Shown: positions 38,436-48,140, numbered from the stretch's first letter. The stretch is 64,000 bases of DNA from Sphingorhabdus sp. EL138 (GCF_945882965.1 NZ_CAMCWY010000009.1:36180-100179), one strand, 5' to 3'. Program-made: numbers and translations. The notes: generated from the letters alone by a model not told the origin.

Positions 38436-41111
38436 ATGACAATGAAAAGTAGACCTCGCGGCAACTTCAAAAACTTTGGCATGTATTTGATGGGTTCGAC
38501 GGCGCTTGCCGCGACGGGCACGATGACTCCCGCTTTGGCACAGACTGCGCCGGCGACGCCCGCTGCGCAGCCTGTGGTAGACGCCCCTGTTGACACCATT
38601 CAATCGATCACTGTCGTTGGCACGCAACGACTCGAAGCCGATACAGTTCGATCATATATTCGCTTACGCGCGGGGCAGCCATGGACGCAGGTAACAGGTG
38701 ACCAAGCGTTGAAGGACCTATATGCGACCGAATTGTTCGCGGATGTTGCTGTCCGCAATAACGCCGGCGCGGTTGTTATTGAGGTGCGCGAAAACCCAGT
38801 GGTGAACCGCATCATTCTTGAAGGCAACAAGCGCATCAAGAATGACAAAATTGAACCAGAAATCAAACTTGCCCCGCGCCAGATTTATTCGCGATCCAAA
38901 GTGCGCGCCGATGTTGCGCGCATCATTGAGCTGTACAAGCGTCAGGGGCGCTTTGCGGCGGTTGTTGAGCCTAAATTGGTTCAGCTCGACCAAAACCGCG
39001 TAGACATTGTTTTCGAAATTACCGAAGGGCCCAAGTCCAAGGTTCGGCAGATCAACATCATCGGCAACGACAAGTTCTCCGATGGCCAGCTGCGTGGCGA
39101 AATGGTCACGAAACAAGCCCGGTTTTACAAGTTTTTCAGCTCCGGCACCAGCTATGATCCGGACCGCTTAGCTTTTGACCAGCAAAAGCTGCGTCAATTT
39201 TACCTGACACAGGGCTATGCCGATTTCCGCGTGGTTTCCGCAGTCGCCGAACTGACGCCTGATAAGCAGGACTTCATCATCACTTATGTGGTGGAAGAAG
39301 GGGACCGGTACAAATTTGGCGACGTTAAGGTAGAAAGCCAAATCCGCGATTTTGATTCAGAGCGCCTAACGACGACTTTGCGCATGAAAAAAGGCGACTG
39401 GTATGACGCCAAAATGGTTGAGGATACCGTCGAGAGCCTGTCGGAAACCGCAGGTTTATTTGGTTATGCCTTTGCCGACGTAAACCCTGATTTTCAGCGG
39501 GATAAAGAAACGCTGACAATGGGCATTACGTTCAACGTGGCGGAATCTCCGCGCGTGTTTGTGGAACGGATTGACATTAACGGCAACACGCTGACGCATG
39601 ATAAGGTTGTCCGCCGCGAATTCCGCCTGAATGAAGGGGACGCGTTTAACAGTATTCAAGTCAAGCGGACCGCAGATCGTATCAAATCGCTTGGCTATTT
39701 TCAGGAAGACCTTGAAGTCGAACAGGCGCAGGGCAGTGCGCCCGACCGCATCATTCTAAGCACAAATGTCGAAGAAAAACCGACGGGCGAATTGTCACTG
39801 TCGGCCGGATTTTCGTCGGTTGAAAACTTCATTTTCCAAGGTTCGATCAGGCAAAGGAACTTCCGCGGCTTGGGGCAAGAACTGCGGACGAACATTTCTT
39901 ATTCGTCTTATTCCAAATCAGCGGAAATCGGCTTTACCGAGCCCTATTTGTTTGATCGTTCGATTGCTGTATCGGGCGACATTTTCCGCCGCGATGTAAA
40001 CAGCTTCAACTACTTCAACAACGAGCGCAACACGACCTATCAGCAAGCCACAACAGGTCTGCAAGTGCGCGTTGGTGTGCCCGTTAATGAGTTTGTTTAT
40101 TTTCAGGCGCGCTACGGGTTGAGTCAAGATGATGTTTCGCTTGATGAGAACACCTTCTTCTCTGACCCGGATGGAGCAGGGCCGCTTGAACGGTCATGCG
40201 ACCCACTCATCGCCGGACGTTTCTTGTGCGATGCCATTGGTAAGCGGCTGACATCGTCCATTGGGTACACATTGCTTTATGATGATCGCGACAACCGCAT
40301 TCGCCCGACACGCGGCCAAAGCTTCAGTGTAAGTCAGGATTTTGCCGGGCTTGGTGGTGACGTCAAATATGTTAAAACGCGGATTAACGCTGATAAATTT
40401 TGGAAGCCTTTTGGCAACTTCATTTTCGGATTATCTTTCGAAGGTGGGTATATCCACCCGTTGGAAAACCGCGGAAGCACCGCCGACGGTATTGACGATG
40501 TCCGTCTGACCGATCGTTTTTATCTGGGTGAGCCACAAATGCGGGGTTTCGATATTCGCGGTGTCGGCCCACGTGTGCAGCGTGTGTTCTTCGAAGGTCA
40601 GGTTGTAAACGGACTGGCCGTGAATGCGCCGCTAACTGATCGTAACCAGATCCAGGACGATGCGATTGGCGGACGTTTCTATTATCTTGGCCGTGCCGAA
40701 CTTCAAATTCCGCTGGGCAGTGGAGCAAGAGAGCTTGGCTTACGTCCTTCCTTGTTCCTCGATGTGGGTTCTGTGTTTGATGTGACCCGCCCTGTTTTGC
40801 AGACGGCAACGCAGCGCGAAGTGCTGTCAGACGGCACGCAAGGTGCGCCACTATATTATGTTGTGGATTCCACTGGCTTGCTTCAAACATCCACCACGGC
40901 TATAAATGCTGATGGCTCGGCCCGGGTTGCCGTGCTGCGTTTCGAAGAACGCTTCCTCGGCGACTCATGGAAGCCGCGCGTGTCGGTTGGCTTTGGCGTG
41001 AACTGGAATTCACCCTTTGGTCCGTTCAGGATTGATATCGCCCGTGCTTTGCTCACGCAGCCGGGTGACGATACCAAATTATTTACATTTAACGTAGGAA
41101 CGCAATTCTAA
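38436..41111 (+). CDS. bamA: Outer membrane protein assembly factor BamA
   Basis: BamA inserts beta-barrel proteins into the outer membrane. The 891-residue precursor has a signal peptide ending near TPALAQ. Five POTRA domains (about residues 50-450) begin with IQSITVVGTQRLEADTVRSY and include EGNKRIKNDKIEPEIKL. A 16-strand barrel follows with the TRGQSFSVSQDFAGLGGDVK region and the VRGF-like FYLGEPQMRGFDIRGVGPR motif. It ends with the insertion signal FNVGTQF. It is somewhat longer than E. coli BamA because of extended barrel loops. Confidence 0.96.
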   Translation: MTMKSRPRGNFKNFGMYLMGSTALAATGTMTPALAQTAPATPAAQPVVDAPVDTIQSITVVGTQRLEADTVRSYIRLRAGQPWTQVTGDQALKDLYATELFADVAVRNNAGAVVIEVRENPVVNRIILEGNKRIKNDKIEPEIKLAPRQIYSRSKVRADVARIIELYKRQGRFAAVVEPKLVQLDQNRVDIVFEITEGPKSKVRQINIIGNDKFSDGQLRGEMVTKQARFYKFFSSGTSYDPDRLAFDQQKLRQFYLTQGYADFRVVSAVAELTPDKQDFIITYVVEEGDRYKFGDVKVESQIRDFDSERLTTTLRMKKGDWYDAKMVEDTVESLSETAGLFGYAFADVNPDFQRDKETLTMGITFNVAESPRVFVERIDINGNTLTHDKVVRREFRLNEGDAFNSIQVKRTADRIKSLGYFQEDLEVEQAQGSAPDRIILSTNVEEKPTGELSLSAGFSSVENFIFQGSIRQRNFRGLGQELRTNISYSSYSKSAEIGFTEPYLFDRSIAVSGDIFRRDVNSFNYFNNERNTTYQQATTGLQVRVGVPVNEFVYFQARYGLSQDDVSLDENTFFSDPDGAGPLERSCDPLIAGRFLCDAIGKRLTSSIGYTLLYDDRDNRIRPTRGQSFSVSQDFAGLGGDVKYVKTRINADKFWKPFGNFIFGLSFEGGYIHPLENRGSTADGIDDVRLTDRFYLGEPQMRGFDIRGVGPRVQRVFFEGQVVNGLAVNAPLTDRNQIQDDAIGGRFYYLGRAELQIPLGSGARELGLRPSLFLDVGSVFDVTRPVLQTATQREVLSDGTQGAPLYYVVDSTGLLQTSTTAINADGSARVAVLRFEERFLGDSWKPRVSVGFGVNWNSPFGPFRIDIARALLTQPGDDTKLFTFNVGTQF

Positions 41112-41800
41112 TGAAAATTCGTAAAAACATTCTCGTCGTTGCATTTTTGTCAGTAGCTGCCATTTCGGCACCAGCGTCTGCCCAAGTTGCAGGCATTGCT
41201 ACCGCTGACACAGCGGTTGCAATCACCCGTTCAAAGGCGCTTGGCACAGCCTATCAGCAAATTGGTGAGCAATACGCGACCGTGGCACAGCAATTGCAAG
41301 CCAAGCGCGTAGAGATTAACAATCTGAATGCGCAGCTTGATACCAACAAGGACAAGGAGCTGACACAGGCTGAGCTGGATGTCGCCATTCAAGCAAAGAA
41401 CCCGTTGCTGACGCAAATTGATGCGAAGCAAAAGGAACTGAACACGCTTCAAGAGCCAGTCTTCCTTGCGCAGCTTTATGCCGTCGAACAGATTGCGTTG
41501 AAGTATGACACTGCACAGCAGGCAGTCATTACCGCTAAGAAAATCAATGTCATTCTTGCGCCCGATGCGTTTGTGTGGGCACCAGAAGCAGTTGACGTAA
41601 CTGCTGCGATTACAGCAGAGCTTGATAAGGCCGTACCATCCGTGCCTATCACGCCGCCCGCCGGCTGGCGTCCGTCGCGCCAGATTGGCGCCTTATATCA
41701 GCAGATCCAGCAACTGATCAACGCAGCGACCCAGCAAGCACAAGCCGCTGCCGCGCAAGCCCGGCCTGCAAACCCAGCAGCGCAGCCTGAAAGCCGCTAG
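41111..41800 (+). CDS. OmpH/Skp-family periplasmic chaperone
   Basis: This 229-residue exported protein has signal peptide [20 protein letters not shown]. Alternating Gln/Lys/Leu segments ([40 protein letters not shown]) form the coiled-coil tentacles that hold unfolded outer-membrane proteins. It is longer than E. coli Skp, with a Gln/Ala/Pro-rich C-terminal tail. Its ATG overlaps the bamA stop by one base. Confidence 0.88.
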   Translation: MKIRKNILVVAFLSVAAISAPASAQVAGIATADTAVAITRSKALGTAYQQIGEQYATVAQQLQAKRVEINNLNAQLDTNKDKELTQAELDVAIQAKNPLLTQIDAKQKELNTLQEPVFLAQLYAVEQIALKYDTAQQAVITAKKINVILAPDAFVWAPEAVDVTAAITAELDKAVPSVPITPPAGWRPSRQIGALYQQIQQLINAATQQAQAAAAQARPANPAAQPESR

Positions 41801-41805
41801 ACTGC

Positions 41806-42267
41806 ATGTCAGGGGGCGATTTCAGTTATTATGACGTACGCCGGGTCATGGCGGTGCTTCCGCACCGCTACCCCATGCTTTTGGTTGACCGCGTAGAAGA
41901 GCTTGTCGTTGACGAGCGGATATGCGCGGTCAAGGCCGTTACCATGAATGAAGGGTTTTTTCAGGGGCACTTTCCGGGAAGACCCATCATGCCGGGTGTT
42001 ATGATTGTCGAGGCATTGGCCCAAGCGGCTGGCGTGTTGGCGATGGAAAGCCTTGGGTTGATTGGTTCGGGCAAGCTTGTGTATTTCATGTCGATCGACA
42101 ATGCCAAGTTCCGCGCGCCAGTTGAGCCGGGATGCCTTTTGCATTTGCACGTTGAATTTGTGCAGAAACGTGCTCGCGTTTGCAAATTTGCCGGACGTGC
42201 CATGGTCGGCGACCAAATCGCCGCTGAGGCCCAATTTATGGCGATGATTGCCGAGGCGGCTGCTTAA
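41806..42267 (+). CDS. fabZ: 3-hydroxyacyl-ACP dehydratase FabZ
   Basis: FabZ dehydrates 3-hydroxyacyl-ACP in fatty-acid elongation. This 153-residue hotdog-fold protein has the catalytic His and Glu in [36 protein letters not shown] is the family start. In LPS-making relatives lpxD lies between skp and fabZ, and lpxA and lpxB follow; here fabZ follows skp after five bases and the next gene is rpmE. Confidence 0.96.
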   Translation: MSGGDFSYYDVRRVMAVLPHRYPMLLVDRVEELVVDERICAVKAVTMNEGFFQGHFPGRPIMPGVMIVEALAQAAGVLAMESLGLIGSGKLVYFMSIDNAKFRAPVEPGCLLHLHVEFVQKRARVCKFAGRAMVGDQIAAEAQFMAMIAEAAA

Positions 42268-42383
42268 TGAGGCATAAGCGTGAATGGTACGGAGTTGTAA
42301 ATCCGCCGCGCCCCGGTTCTACAATATTTCCATGTTGCTATCGCGTCCGCTCCCCGCTATGCGCGGCGCTTCCGAATTTAGGG

Positions 42384-42404
42384 TTGCCGGTCGGAAACCG
42401 GTGA
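42384..42404 (+). promoter_or_regulatory. Small stem-loop in the rpmE 5' leader
   Basis: CCGGT (42387-42391) pairs with ACCGG (42397-42401) around a CGGAA loop, with further wobble pairs outside. It ends about 20 bases before the rpmE ATG and next to its AAAGGA site. It could be part of an L31 autoregulatory leader. Confidence 0.3.
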
Positions 42405-42423
42405 CTGAACAAAGGATTTAACT

Positions 42424-42651
42424 ATGAAAGCCGACATTCACCCCGATTATCACATGATCAAGGTGCAGATGACCGATGGCACCATCTTCGAAACACGCTC
42501 CACTTGGGGCAAGGAAGGTGACACCCTCGCTCTGGATATCGATCCGACATCGCACCCGGCATGGACCGGCGGTTCGGGCCGTATGCTTGACACGGGTGGC
42601 CGCGTTGCCCAGTTTAACAAGCGTTTTGGGGGCCTCAGCCTGAAGAAATAA
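42424..42651 (+). CDS. rpmE: 50S ribosomal protein L31 (zinc-free form)
   Basis: This 75-residue L31 begins [20 protein letters not shown] and ends [12 protein letters not shown]. It contains no cysteine at all, so it is the zinc-independent form. AAAGGA precedes the ATG. It is separated from fabZ by 156 bases and probably has its own promoter. Confidence 0.95.
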   Translation: MKADIHPDYHMIKVQMTDGTIFETRSTWGKEGDTLALDIDPTSHPAWTGGSGRMLDTGGRVAQFNKRFGGLSLKK

Positions 42652-42747
42652 GATATTCGATGTGCCGGGCTTCGGCTCGGCACATGACATATTTCAGGTC
42701 TAAGATTAGACCGAAAAACGGGATCGCGCCTGCCTCAGTGGCGCTAT

Positions 42748-42825
42748 GGCGACCGTAGCTCAGTTGGTTAGAGCGCTGGTTTGTGGTACCAGAGGTCGGG
42801 GGTTCAAGACCCCTCGGTCGCCCCA
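42748..42825 (+). tRNA. tRNA-His (anticodon GTG)
   Basis: The acceptor stem GCGACCG (42749-42755) pairs with CGGTCGC (42815-42821). An encoded extra G at 42748 faces C73 (42822), the hallmark of tRNA-His, and CCA is encoded at 42823-42825. The anticodon arm CTGGT-TTGTGGT-ACCAG gives anticodon GUG. The D arm (GCTCAGTTGGTTAGAGC) and T arm (GGGGGTTCAAGACCCC) are canonical. Confidence 0.97.
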
Positions 42826-42850
42826 TTTTACCCACTGCGAAATCTATGTG

Positions 42851-42883
42851 ACATTTTTGCGTAATATTTTTACGCAAAAATGT
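42851..42883. promoter_or_regulatory. 14-bp perfect inverted repeat between tRNA-His and the dehydrogenase
   Basis: ACATTTTTGCGTAA (42851-42864) and TTACGCAAAAATGT (42870-42883) are exact inverse complements around TATTT. The site lies 26 bp after the tRNA and about 50 bp before the dehydrogenase ATG. It may be an operator for the dehydrogenase gene or a terminator for the tRNA; the lack of a following T-run favours an operator. Confidence 0.6.
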
Positions 42884-42933
42884 AATATGATTCCGAACGC
42901 CCGAGGGCCATTTTTCGCACAAGGAAATATATC

Positions 42934-43995
42934 ATGCCCGCCATTTGGGACCTGCCTGATTTTGACTCGCATGTGGCGGTTCACGTCTTTGACGACCTGG
43001 CAACTGGGCTAAGGGCCGTTATCGCAGTGCATTCTACTTACTTGGGGCCAGCAGCCGGTGGAACGCGTTTTTGGCATTATGGCAATTCCCAGGCCGCGAT
43101 TATAGATGCGCTGCGCCTGTCGCGCGGCATGAGCTACAAAAACGCGATGGCGGGACTTTCTGCCGGTGGTGGCAAAGCAGTCATTCTTGCGAACCCAGCG
43201 CGCACCAAAAAGCAGGATATGCTCGACGCATTTGCCCGCGCGGTGGATTCGCTCGGCGGGCAATATATCACAGCGCAGGATGTCGGCATGTCCGAAGCAG
43301 ACATGGTGTCCTTGTCGAAGGTCACGTCGCATGTTGCCGGATTGCCGGAGCAAGGCGGCGATCCCGGTCCTTATACGGCGCGTGGTGTATATCTGGGCGT
43401 GGAGGCTGCGGCAAAGCATGCGCTTGGGACCGATAGCATGTCGGGCGTTCACGTCGCTATTCAGGGCGTAGGCAGTGTTGGCGGCGGTCTGGCGCGTTAT
43501 TTGGCGCAGCAAGGGGCAAAGCTGACATTGGCCGATGTCGATGCGCAACGGGCCGCCGATCTGGCGGCGGAACTTGGCGGCAATAGCGTTCCTGCCGACG
43601 CGATCATGACCGTCGATGCAGATATCTTCAGCCCCTGCGCTTTGGGGGCCATACTGACCCAAGCCAGCGTGAACGCCTTAAAAGTACGCGCGGTTGCTGG
43701 CGGCGCGAACAACCAATTGGCCACAGGTTCGGAGGGGCAAATGTCCCCGCCCGCACAATTGGCATTCGACAAAGCGCGGGCAATTCGGCCTAACTATCCT
43801 GCGCCTTATTATTTTGTGGGGCTCGCGCGTTTGTTTGCCGGGGACCTTGATGGGGCCATTTTGCTCTGGGAAAAAACCGTTTCACTGGCGACCCCGAAAG
43901 CCAAATGGAAAACGCGGATTGAGTCGCAACTGCAGGCGGCAAAGGCCTTGCAAGCGCAAGCGGCACAAGCAGAATCAAGTATAAACTCCAAGTAA
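42934..43995 (+). CDS. Chimeric reading frame: leucine-dehydrogenase-like N-part fused to CcmI/TPR-like C-part
   Basis: The 353-residue frame has two unrelated parts. Residues 1-264 are a Glu/Leu/Phe/Val dehydrogenase: GPAAGGTRFW, catalytic Lys in GLSAGGGKAVI, catalytic Asp in TAQDVGMSEADM, the Rossmann loop VAIQGVGSVGGGLARY, and VAGGANNQLAT. Where the family continues with its last 80-90 residues (VINAGGII-type segment), the protein switches at about base 43725. The new sequence is GSEGQMSPPAQLAFDKARAI, then YFVGLARLFAGDLDGAILLW, which resembles the last TPR unit of cytochrome-c biogenesis factor CcmI/CycH. The simplest explanation is a deletion joining two genes. The dehydrogenase fold would be incomplete, so activity is doubtful. 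GGAAATATATC-type spacing precedes the ATG. Confidence 0.82.
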   Translation: MPAIWDLPDFDSHVAVHVFDDLATGLRAVIAVHSTYLGPAAGGTRFWHYGNSQAAIIDALRLSRGMSYKNAMAGLSAGGGKAVILANPARTKKQDMLDAFARAVDSLGGQYITAQDVGMSEADMVSLSKVTSHVAGLPEQGGDPGPYTARGVYLGVEAAAKHALGTDSMSGVHVAIQGVGSVGGGLARYLAQQGAKLTLADVDAQRAADLAAELGGNSVPADAIMTVDADIFSPCALGAILTQASVNALKVRAVAGGANNQLATGSEGQMSPPAQLAFDKARAIRPNYPAPYYFVGLARLFAGDLDGAILLWEKTVSLATPKAKWKTRIESQLQAAKALQAQAAQAESSINSK

Positions 43996-44124
43996 TTGAT
44001 TATTTAATTTTTTTATAGTTTTTGAACATATCATTGCTGTGTTGTGAAGGGTAGTGCTCCATGCTAATGCCCGCGCCCAAGTCACGGAAAAGGTGGCGTC
44101 TGGGGCAAAAGCCGGGGAAACAAT

Positions 44125-46062
44125 ATGGTTGGACCGCAAGCAGACGATTTTGGTCACAGTGACCAAGATCACAGTCACAGCCATGCCCCAAAAGGCTCGC
44201 TGCTGGCTTTATGCGTGGGCACTGTTGGCGTTGTCTTCGGCGACATCGGCACTAGCCCGATTTACGCGTTCCGTGAAACCTTTGCCGGGCACCACCCGAT
44301 AGCGCCCGACCCGATGCATATTAAAGGCGTTTTGAGCCTTGTGTTCTGGTCGATGATGATTGTCGTGACGCTCAAATATGTATTCACCATCATGAAAGCC
44401 GACAACAAGGGTGAGGGCGGAAGCCTCGCTTTGTTGGCGCTTATCAACCGGCAGACGGCTGGCGCGAAATGGACGGCGCCTTTTGTCATGCTTGGGGTAT
44501 TTGCAACCGCGCTATTTTATGGCGATTCCATGATTACGCCTGCCATGTCGATCTTGTCGGCGGCAGAAGGTCTGAAATATGTGAACGAAGGCTTTAGCGC
44601 ATGGATATTGCCGATATCGGTTGTGATCATCGGCGCGCTGTTTGCATTTCAGTCACGCGGTACGGCGAAAGTGGGGGCTTGGTTTGGGCCAATCATGTTG
44701 GTCTATTTCGCGACATTGGCGGGCTTGGGTCTGTTGCATCTTACAAAGATGCCGTCGATCATATTGGACGTTCTGAACCCAATGAATATGTTCTATTTTT
44801 TCTATATTGACGGTTTTCGCGCCTTTGTGGCGATGGGCACTGTTGTTCTTGCTGTGACGGGTGCGGAGGCACTTTACGCCGATATGGGGCATTTTGGCCG
44901 GCGGCCCATTAAGTTTAGCTGGCTATTCTTCGTGCTGCCTGCGCTGATGCTAAATTATATGGGGCAGGGGGCAATGATATTGTCGATGACCCCCGAAGAG
45001 GCACAGGCGGCCATTCGTGATCCATTCTTCCTGATGGTGCCAGAACTTATAAGCACCCCTGTCATTTTCCTGACAATCATGGCGGCCGTTATCGCCAGCC
45101 AAGCGGTTATTTCCGGGGCGTTTTCTTTGACGCAGCAGGCAATCCAGCTGGGCTTCATGCCGCGCCTCAGCATATTACACACCAGCGAGAAAGCCGCTGG
45201 CCAGATTTACATTCCAGCGATTAACTGGGGCCTTGCGGTGATGGTTTTGTTGCTGGTGCTATTTTTCCAGTCATCGTCCAATCTTGCCGCCGCTTATGGT
45301 ATTGCGGTGACGGGCGCTATGTTCATCGATACATGTTTGATTGCGGTCGTCCTGCTGTCGCTGTGGAAATGGCCAAAGTGGAAAGCGCTGCCAATCCTCG
45401 CTTTGTTCTTCATCGTCGACTTTGCCTATTTGGGCGCCAATTTGTTGAAGGTGCCATCGGGCGGATGGGTGCCTTTGGTAATCGGCTTAGTTATCTTCAC
45501 ATTATTGACGACGTGGTCACGCGGGCGGGCATTGATGCGCGAACGCATGGCGGAAAGCACCATGCCGATGGATATTTTTATCAAATCCGCCGCCAATAGT
45601 GCGACCCGCGTTCCGGGTACGGCGATATTTATGGCGTCGGCAGCGAGCGGTGTCCCTTCGGCTTTGCTTCATAATATCAAGCATAACCGCATCTTGCATG
45701 AACGCGTCATCATCCTAACCGTGCAGATCGAGGATGTGCCTTATGTTATTAGCTCGGACCGTATAATCTGTAAGGATTTGGGTGAAGGTTTTTACCGCGT
45801 AAAAATGCGCTTTGGCTTTTTGGAAGAGACCAATGTGCCTGCAACCCTCGACTTAGTTGATTTGTGCGGTCCCAAATTTGACATGATGCAAACCAGCTTT
45901 TTCCTTTCGCGTCAGACATTGATCGCATCCAAAATACCCGGCATGGCGATCTGGCGGGAAAAGATTTTCTCCTGGATGCTGCGCAATGCGGCCAATGCAA
46001 TGATTTTCTTCAAATTGCCAAGCAATCGCGTGGTTGAACTGGGCAGCCAGGTTGAAATCTGA
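44125..46062 (+). CDS. kup: Low-affinity potassium transporter Kup
   Basis: This 645-residue KUP/HAK/KT-family K+ uptake protein driven by protons has the usual family length. The first membrane segment holds the family signature [20 protein letters not shown]. About 12 hydrophobic segments follow, with the conserved [20 protein letters not shown] and [15 protein letters not shown] soluble C-terminal domain of about 180 residues ends in [13 protein letters not shown]. The histidine/aspartate-rich N-terminus ([12 protein letters not shown]) is an unusual addition that might bind metal. GGGG lies seven bases before the ATG. Confidence 0.95.
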   Translation: MVGPQADDFGHSDQDHSHSHAPKGSLLALCVGTVGVVFGDIGTSPIYAFRETFAGHHPIAPDPMHIKGVLSLVFWSMMIVVTLKYVFTIMKADNKGEGGSLALLALINRQTAGAKWTAPFVMLGVFATALFYGDSMITPAMSILSAAEGLKYVNEGFSAWILPISVVIIGALFAFQSRGTAKVGAWFGPIMLVYFATLAGLGLLHLTKMPSIILDVLNPMNMFYFFYIDGFRAFVAMGTVVLAVTGAEALYADMGHFGRRPIKFSWLFFVLPALMLNYMGQGAMILSMTPEEAQAAIRDPFFLMVPELISTPVIFLTIMAAVIASQAVISGAFSLTQQAIQLGFMPRLSILHTSEKAAGQIYIPAINWGLAVMVLLLVLFFQSSSNLAAAYGIAVTGAMFIDTCLIAVVLLSLWKWPKWKALPILALFFIVDFAYLGANLLKVPSGGWVPLVIGLVIFTLLTTWSRGRALMRERMAESTMPMDIFIKSAANSATRVPGTAIFMASAASGVPSALLHNIKHNRILHERVIILTVQIEDVPYVISSDRIICKDLGEGFYRVKMRFGFLEETNVPATLDLVDLCGPKFDMMQTSFFLSRQTLIASKIPGMAIWREKIFSWMLRNAANAMIFFKLPSNRVVELGSQVEI

Positions 46063-46169
46063 CCTGCCTTAATTCTTGGTTTGTGTGCCCGCCATTTTCG
46101 TAACAAAATAACCCCGACGCATTTTAAGACTGGACGAATGTTGATCGATATCGCTATCGTTAAAACATT

Positions 46170-46223
46170 ATGAAAACGCGCAATGCCCTTTCGCTTCTCC
46201 TACTACGACTTACACGCCCTTAG
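46170..46223 (+). CDS. leuL: Leucine-rich leader peptide of leuA
   Basis: A 17-codon frame (ATG 46170, TAG 46221-46223) encodes MKTRNALSLLLLRLTRP. Six leucines occupy eight consecutive positions 7-14, including two CTA codons, which are rare in GC-rich genomes. It lies 100 bp before the leuA start and its stop codon is within a stem-loop. This is the pattern of an amino-acid attenuator: ribosomes stalled on leucine codons would alter the downstream RNA fold. There is no clear Shine-Dalgarno site, so translation may be leaderless or weak. Gene symbol is by analogy with enteric leuL. Confidence 0.75.
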   Translation: MKTRNALSLLLLRLTRP

Positions 46224-46267
46224 GCGTGCCTCTTTTGTCGGCCATGTTCGGCAACCCGCCTAAGGGC
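46216..46267 (+). promoter_or_regulatory. Attenuator-like stem-loop between leader peptide and leuA
   Basis: CCCTTAGGCG (46217-46226) is the exact inverse complement of CGCCTAAGGG (46257-46266). TGCC (46227-46230) and GGCA (46250-46253) extend the stem across a 3-base bulge. The left arm overlaps the leader stop codon. No T-run follows, so it may be an antiterminator or work on translation. A further CTGAG/CTCAG hairpin lies closer to leuA. Confidence 0.6.
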
Positions 46268-46325
46268 CTTACCACTGCAAAATTTAGCCCCTGAGTTGGG
46301 CGTCTCAGCGAAGTTGCCATATATC

Positions 46326-47996
46326 ATGATGCTTTCCGATCCATCGCGTAAATACCGACCCTTCCCCCAAATTGATTTGCCTGACCGCATATGGCCGACG
46401 CGGACCATCGACCGCGCGCCGCGCTGGCTTTCCACCGATCTGCGTGATGGAAACCAAGCGCTTATTGACCCTATGGGCGCAGAGAAGAAGAAACGCTTTT
46501 TCGACCTGTTGCTGAAGGTCGGCGTAAAAGAGATTGAGGTTGGTTTCCCAAGTTCGGGCGCCACCGATTTTGATTTTATTCGCGGGCTCGTCGACAGCGG
46601 ACGTATTCCCAATGACGTTATGATCCAAAGCCTGACGCAGTCACGGCGTGACCTGATTGAAAAAACGTTCGAGAGCATGGCCGGCGCGCCACGAGCAATC
46701 GTCCATCTCTATAATGCTGTCAGCCCGGCGTGGCGCGATATTGTCTTCAACCTCGACAAAGCGGGCGTGAAGGCGATCGCCATTGAAGGCGCAAATATCC
46801 TTAAAGAGCAAGCCGCGAAATATCCGCAAACCGACTGGCATTTTGAATATAGCCCCGAAACATTCTCGACCGCTGAGCTCGAATTCAGCCTTGAGGTTTG
46901 CGAAGCGGTGATGGACGTGCTGCAACCCACCGCGGCAAAGCCACTGATCCTAAATCTACCAGCGACGATTGAGGCCGCCATGCCCAATGTCTATGCCGAT
47001 CAAATTGAATGGATGTGCCGCAATATCAGCGCGCGGGATCATGTGGTCATCAGCCTGCATCCCCACAATGACCGGGGTAGCGGCATCGCAGCCGCCGAAT
47101 TGGGCTTGCTGGCAGGCGCGGACCGCATTGAAGGTTGCCTGTTCGGTAATGGCGAGCGCACCGGCAATGTCGATTTGGTGACGCTGGCGCTTAACATGTA
47201 TACCCAAGGGCTGCACCCCGGCCTTGATTTTAGCGACATTGATGAGGTCATTCAGACGGTCGAATATTGCAACCAGTTGCCCGTTCACCCGCGGCATCCC
47301 TACGCTGGCGAATTGGTATTCACCGCCTTTTCAGGATCGCATCAGGACGCGATTAAAAAAGGGTTTGCGGCGCAGGAACGGCAGAATGATGAAATCTGGC
47401 GCGTGCCCTATCTCCCCATTGATCCTGCCGATTTGGGCCGCAGTTATGAAGCCGTTATCCGCGTAAATTCGCAAAGCGGCAAGGGCGGCGTGGCTTGGGT
47501 GATTGAGCAGGACCAAGGTTTGAAGCTGCCCAAACGGATGCAGGCGAATTTTTCGACCACCGTGCAGACATTGTCCGACACAAACGGGCGCGAACTGACC
47601 AGCAGTGATATTTGGGAGGCGTTTGAAAAGCGCTATTATCTAAAGGGTGAGGGCCGGTTCCGATTAATCGATTTCCATGAGACCCAAAGCCAGCGGCAAA
47701 AGGACGAACGCATCTTTGCAGGTAACATCCGCATAGATGGCGTCGAACAGAGCGTCAGCGGCCGCGGCAACGGTCTGATTTCCAGCCTTGCCAACGCATT
47801 GGAACACGCGCTGGGCGGTCCGCTGAATATCATCGACTATAGCGAGCACGCGATTGGCCATGGTACCGATGCCCGCGCCGCCGCTTATGTCGAATGCCGC
47901 GTTGGCGACGGTCCGATATTATTTGGCGTCGGCATCAGTCAGGACGTGGCCACAGCGTCCGTCAGAGCCATTCTAAGCGCTGCTAACGGGGCTTAA
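46326..47996 (+). CDS. leuA: 2-isopropylmalate synthase
   Basis: LeuA condenses acetyl-CoA and 2-ketoisovalerate, the first step to leucine. From ATG 46326 it has 556 residues; TTG 46296 would add ten. The barrel starts with [20 protein letters not shown] (catalytic Arg and metal Asp) and the metal-binding HxH-type segment [20 protein letters not shown]. The C-terminal leucine-sensing LeuA dimer domain spans about residues 420-556. This is the longer LeuA subclass (about 550-560 residues) with N-terminal [20 protein letters not shown] leucine leader peptide precedes it. Confidence 0.95.
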   Translation: MMLSDPSRKYRPFPQIDLPDRIWPTRTIDRAPRWLSTDLRDGNQALIDPMGAEKKKRFFDLLLKVGVKEIEVGFPSSGATDFDFIRGLVDSGRIPNDVMIQSLTQSRRDLIEKTFESMAGAPRAIVHLYNAVSPAWRDIVFNLDKAGVKAIAIEGANILKEQAAKYPQTDWHFEYSPETFSTAELEFSLEVCEAVMDVLQPTAAKPLILNLPATIEAAMPNVYADQIEWMCRNISARDHVVISLHPHNDRGSGIAAAELGLLAGADRIEGCLFGNGERTGNVDLVTLALNMYTQGLHPGLDFSDIDEVIQTVEYCNQLPVHPRHPYAGELVFTAFSGSHQDAIKKGFAAQERQNDEIWRVPYLPIDPADLGRSYEAVIRVNSQSGKGGVAWVIEQDQGLKLPKRMQANFSTTVQTLSDTNGRELTSSDIWEAFEKRYYLKGEGRFRLIDFHETQSQRQKDERIFAGNIRIDGVEQSVSGRGNGLISSLANALEHALGGPLNIIDYSEHAIGHGTDARAAAYVECRVGDGPILFGVGISQDVATASVRAILSAANGA

Positions 47997-48140
47997 GGCA
48001 ATCGGTTTGCCCCGGCGGGTCAGGTGCGCTGGGGACGCTCTTGTGGCCTTTTATCTGAGGTTATGCCGAGGATTGGGCGGGAAGAAGCGCGCCATTTGGA
48101 GCGCCTTACCTTACGGAATCGCCCGTGCAAAAAGGTGGGT

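Noticed and set aside
42748..42995. Integrated element beside tRNA-His
   Set aside because: No integrase gene and no duplicated tRNA 3' end were seen downstream; the inverted repeat at 42851 is not an attachment-site copy of the tRNA.
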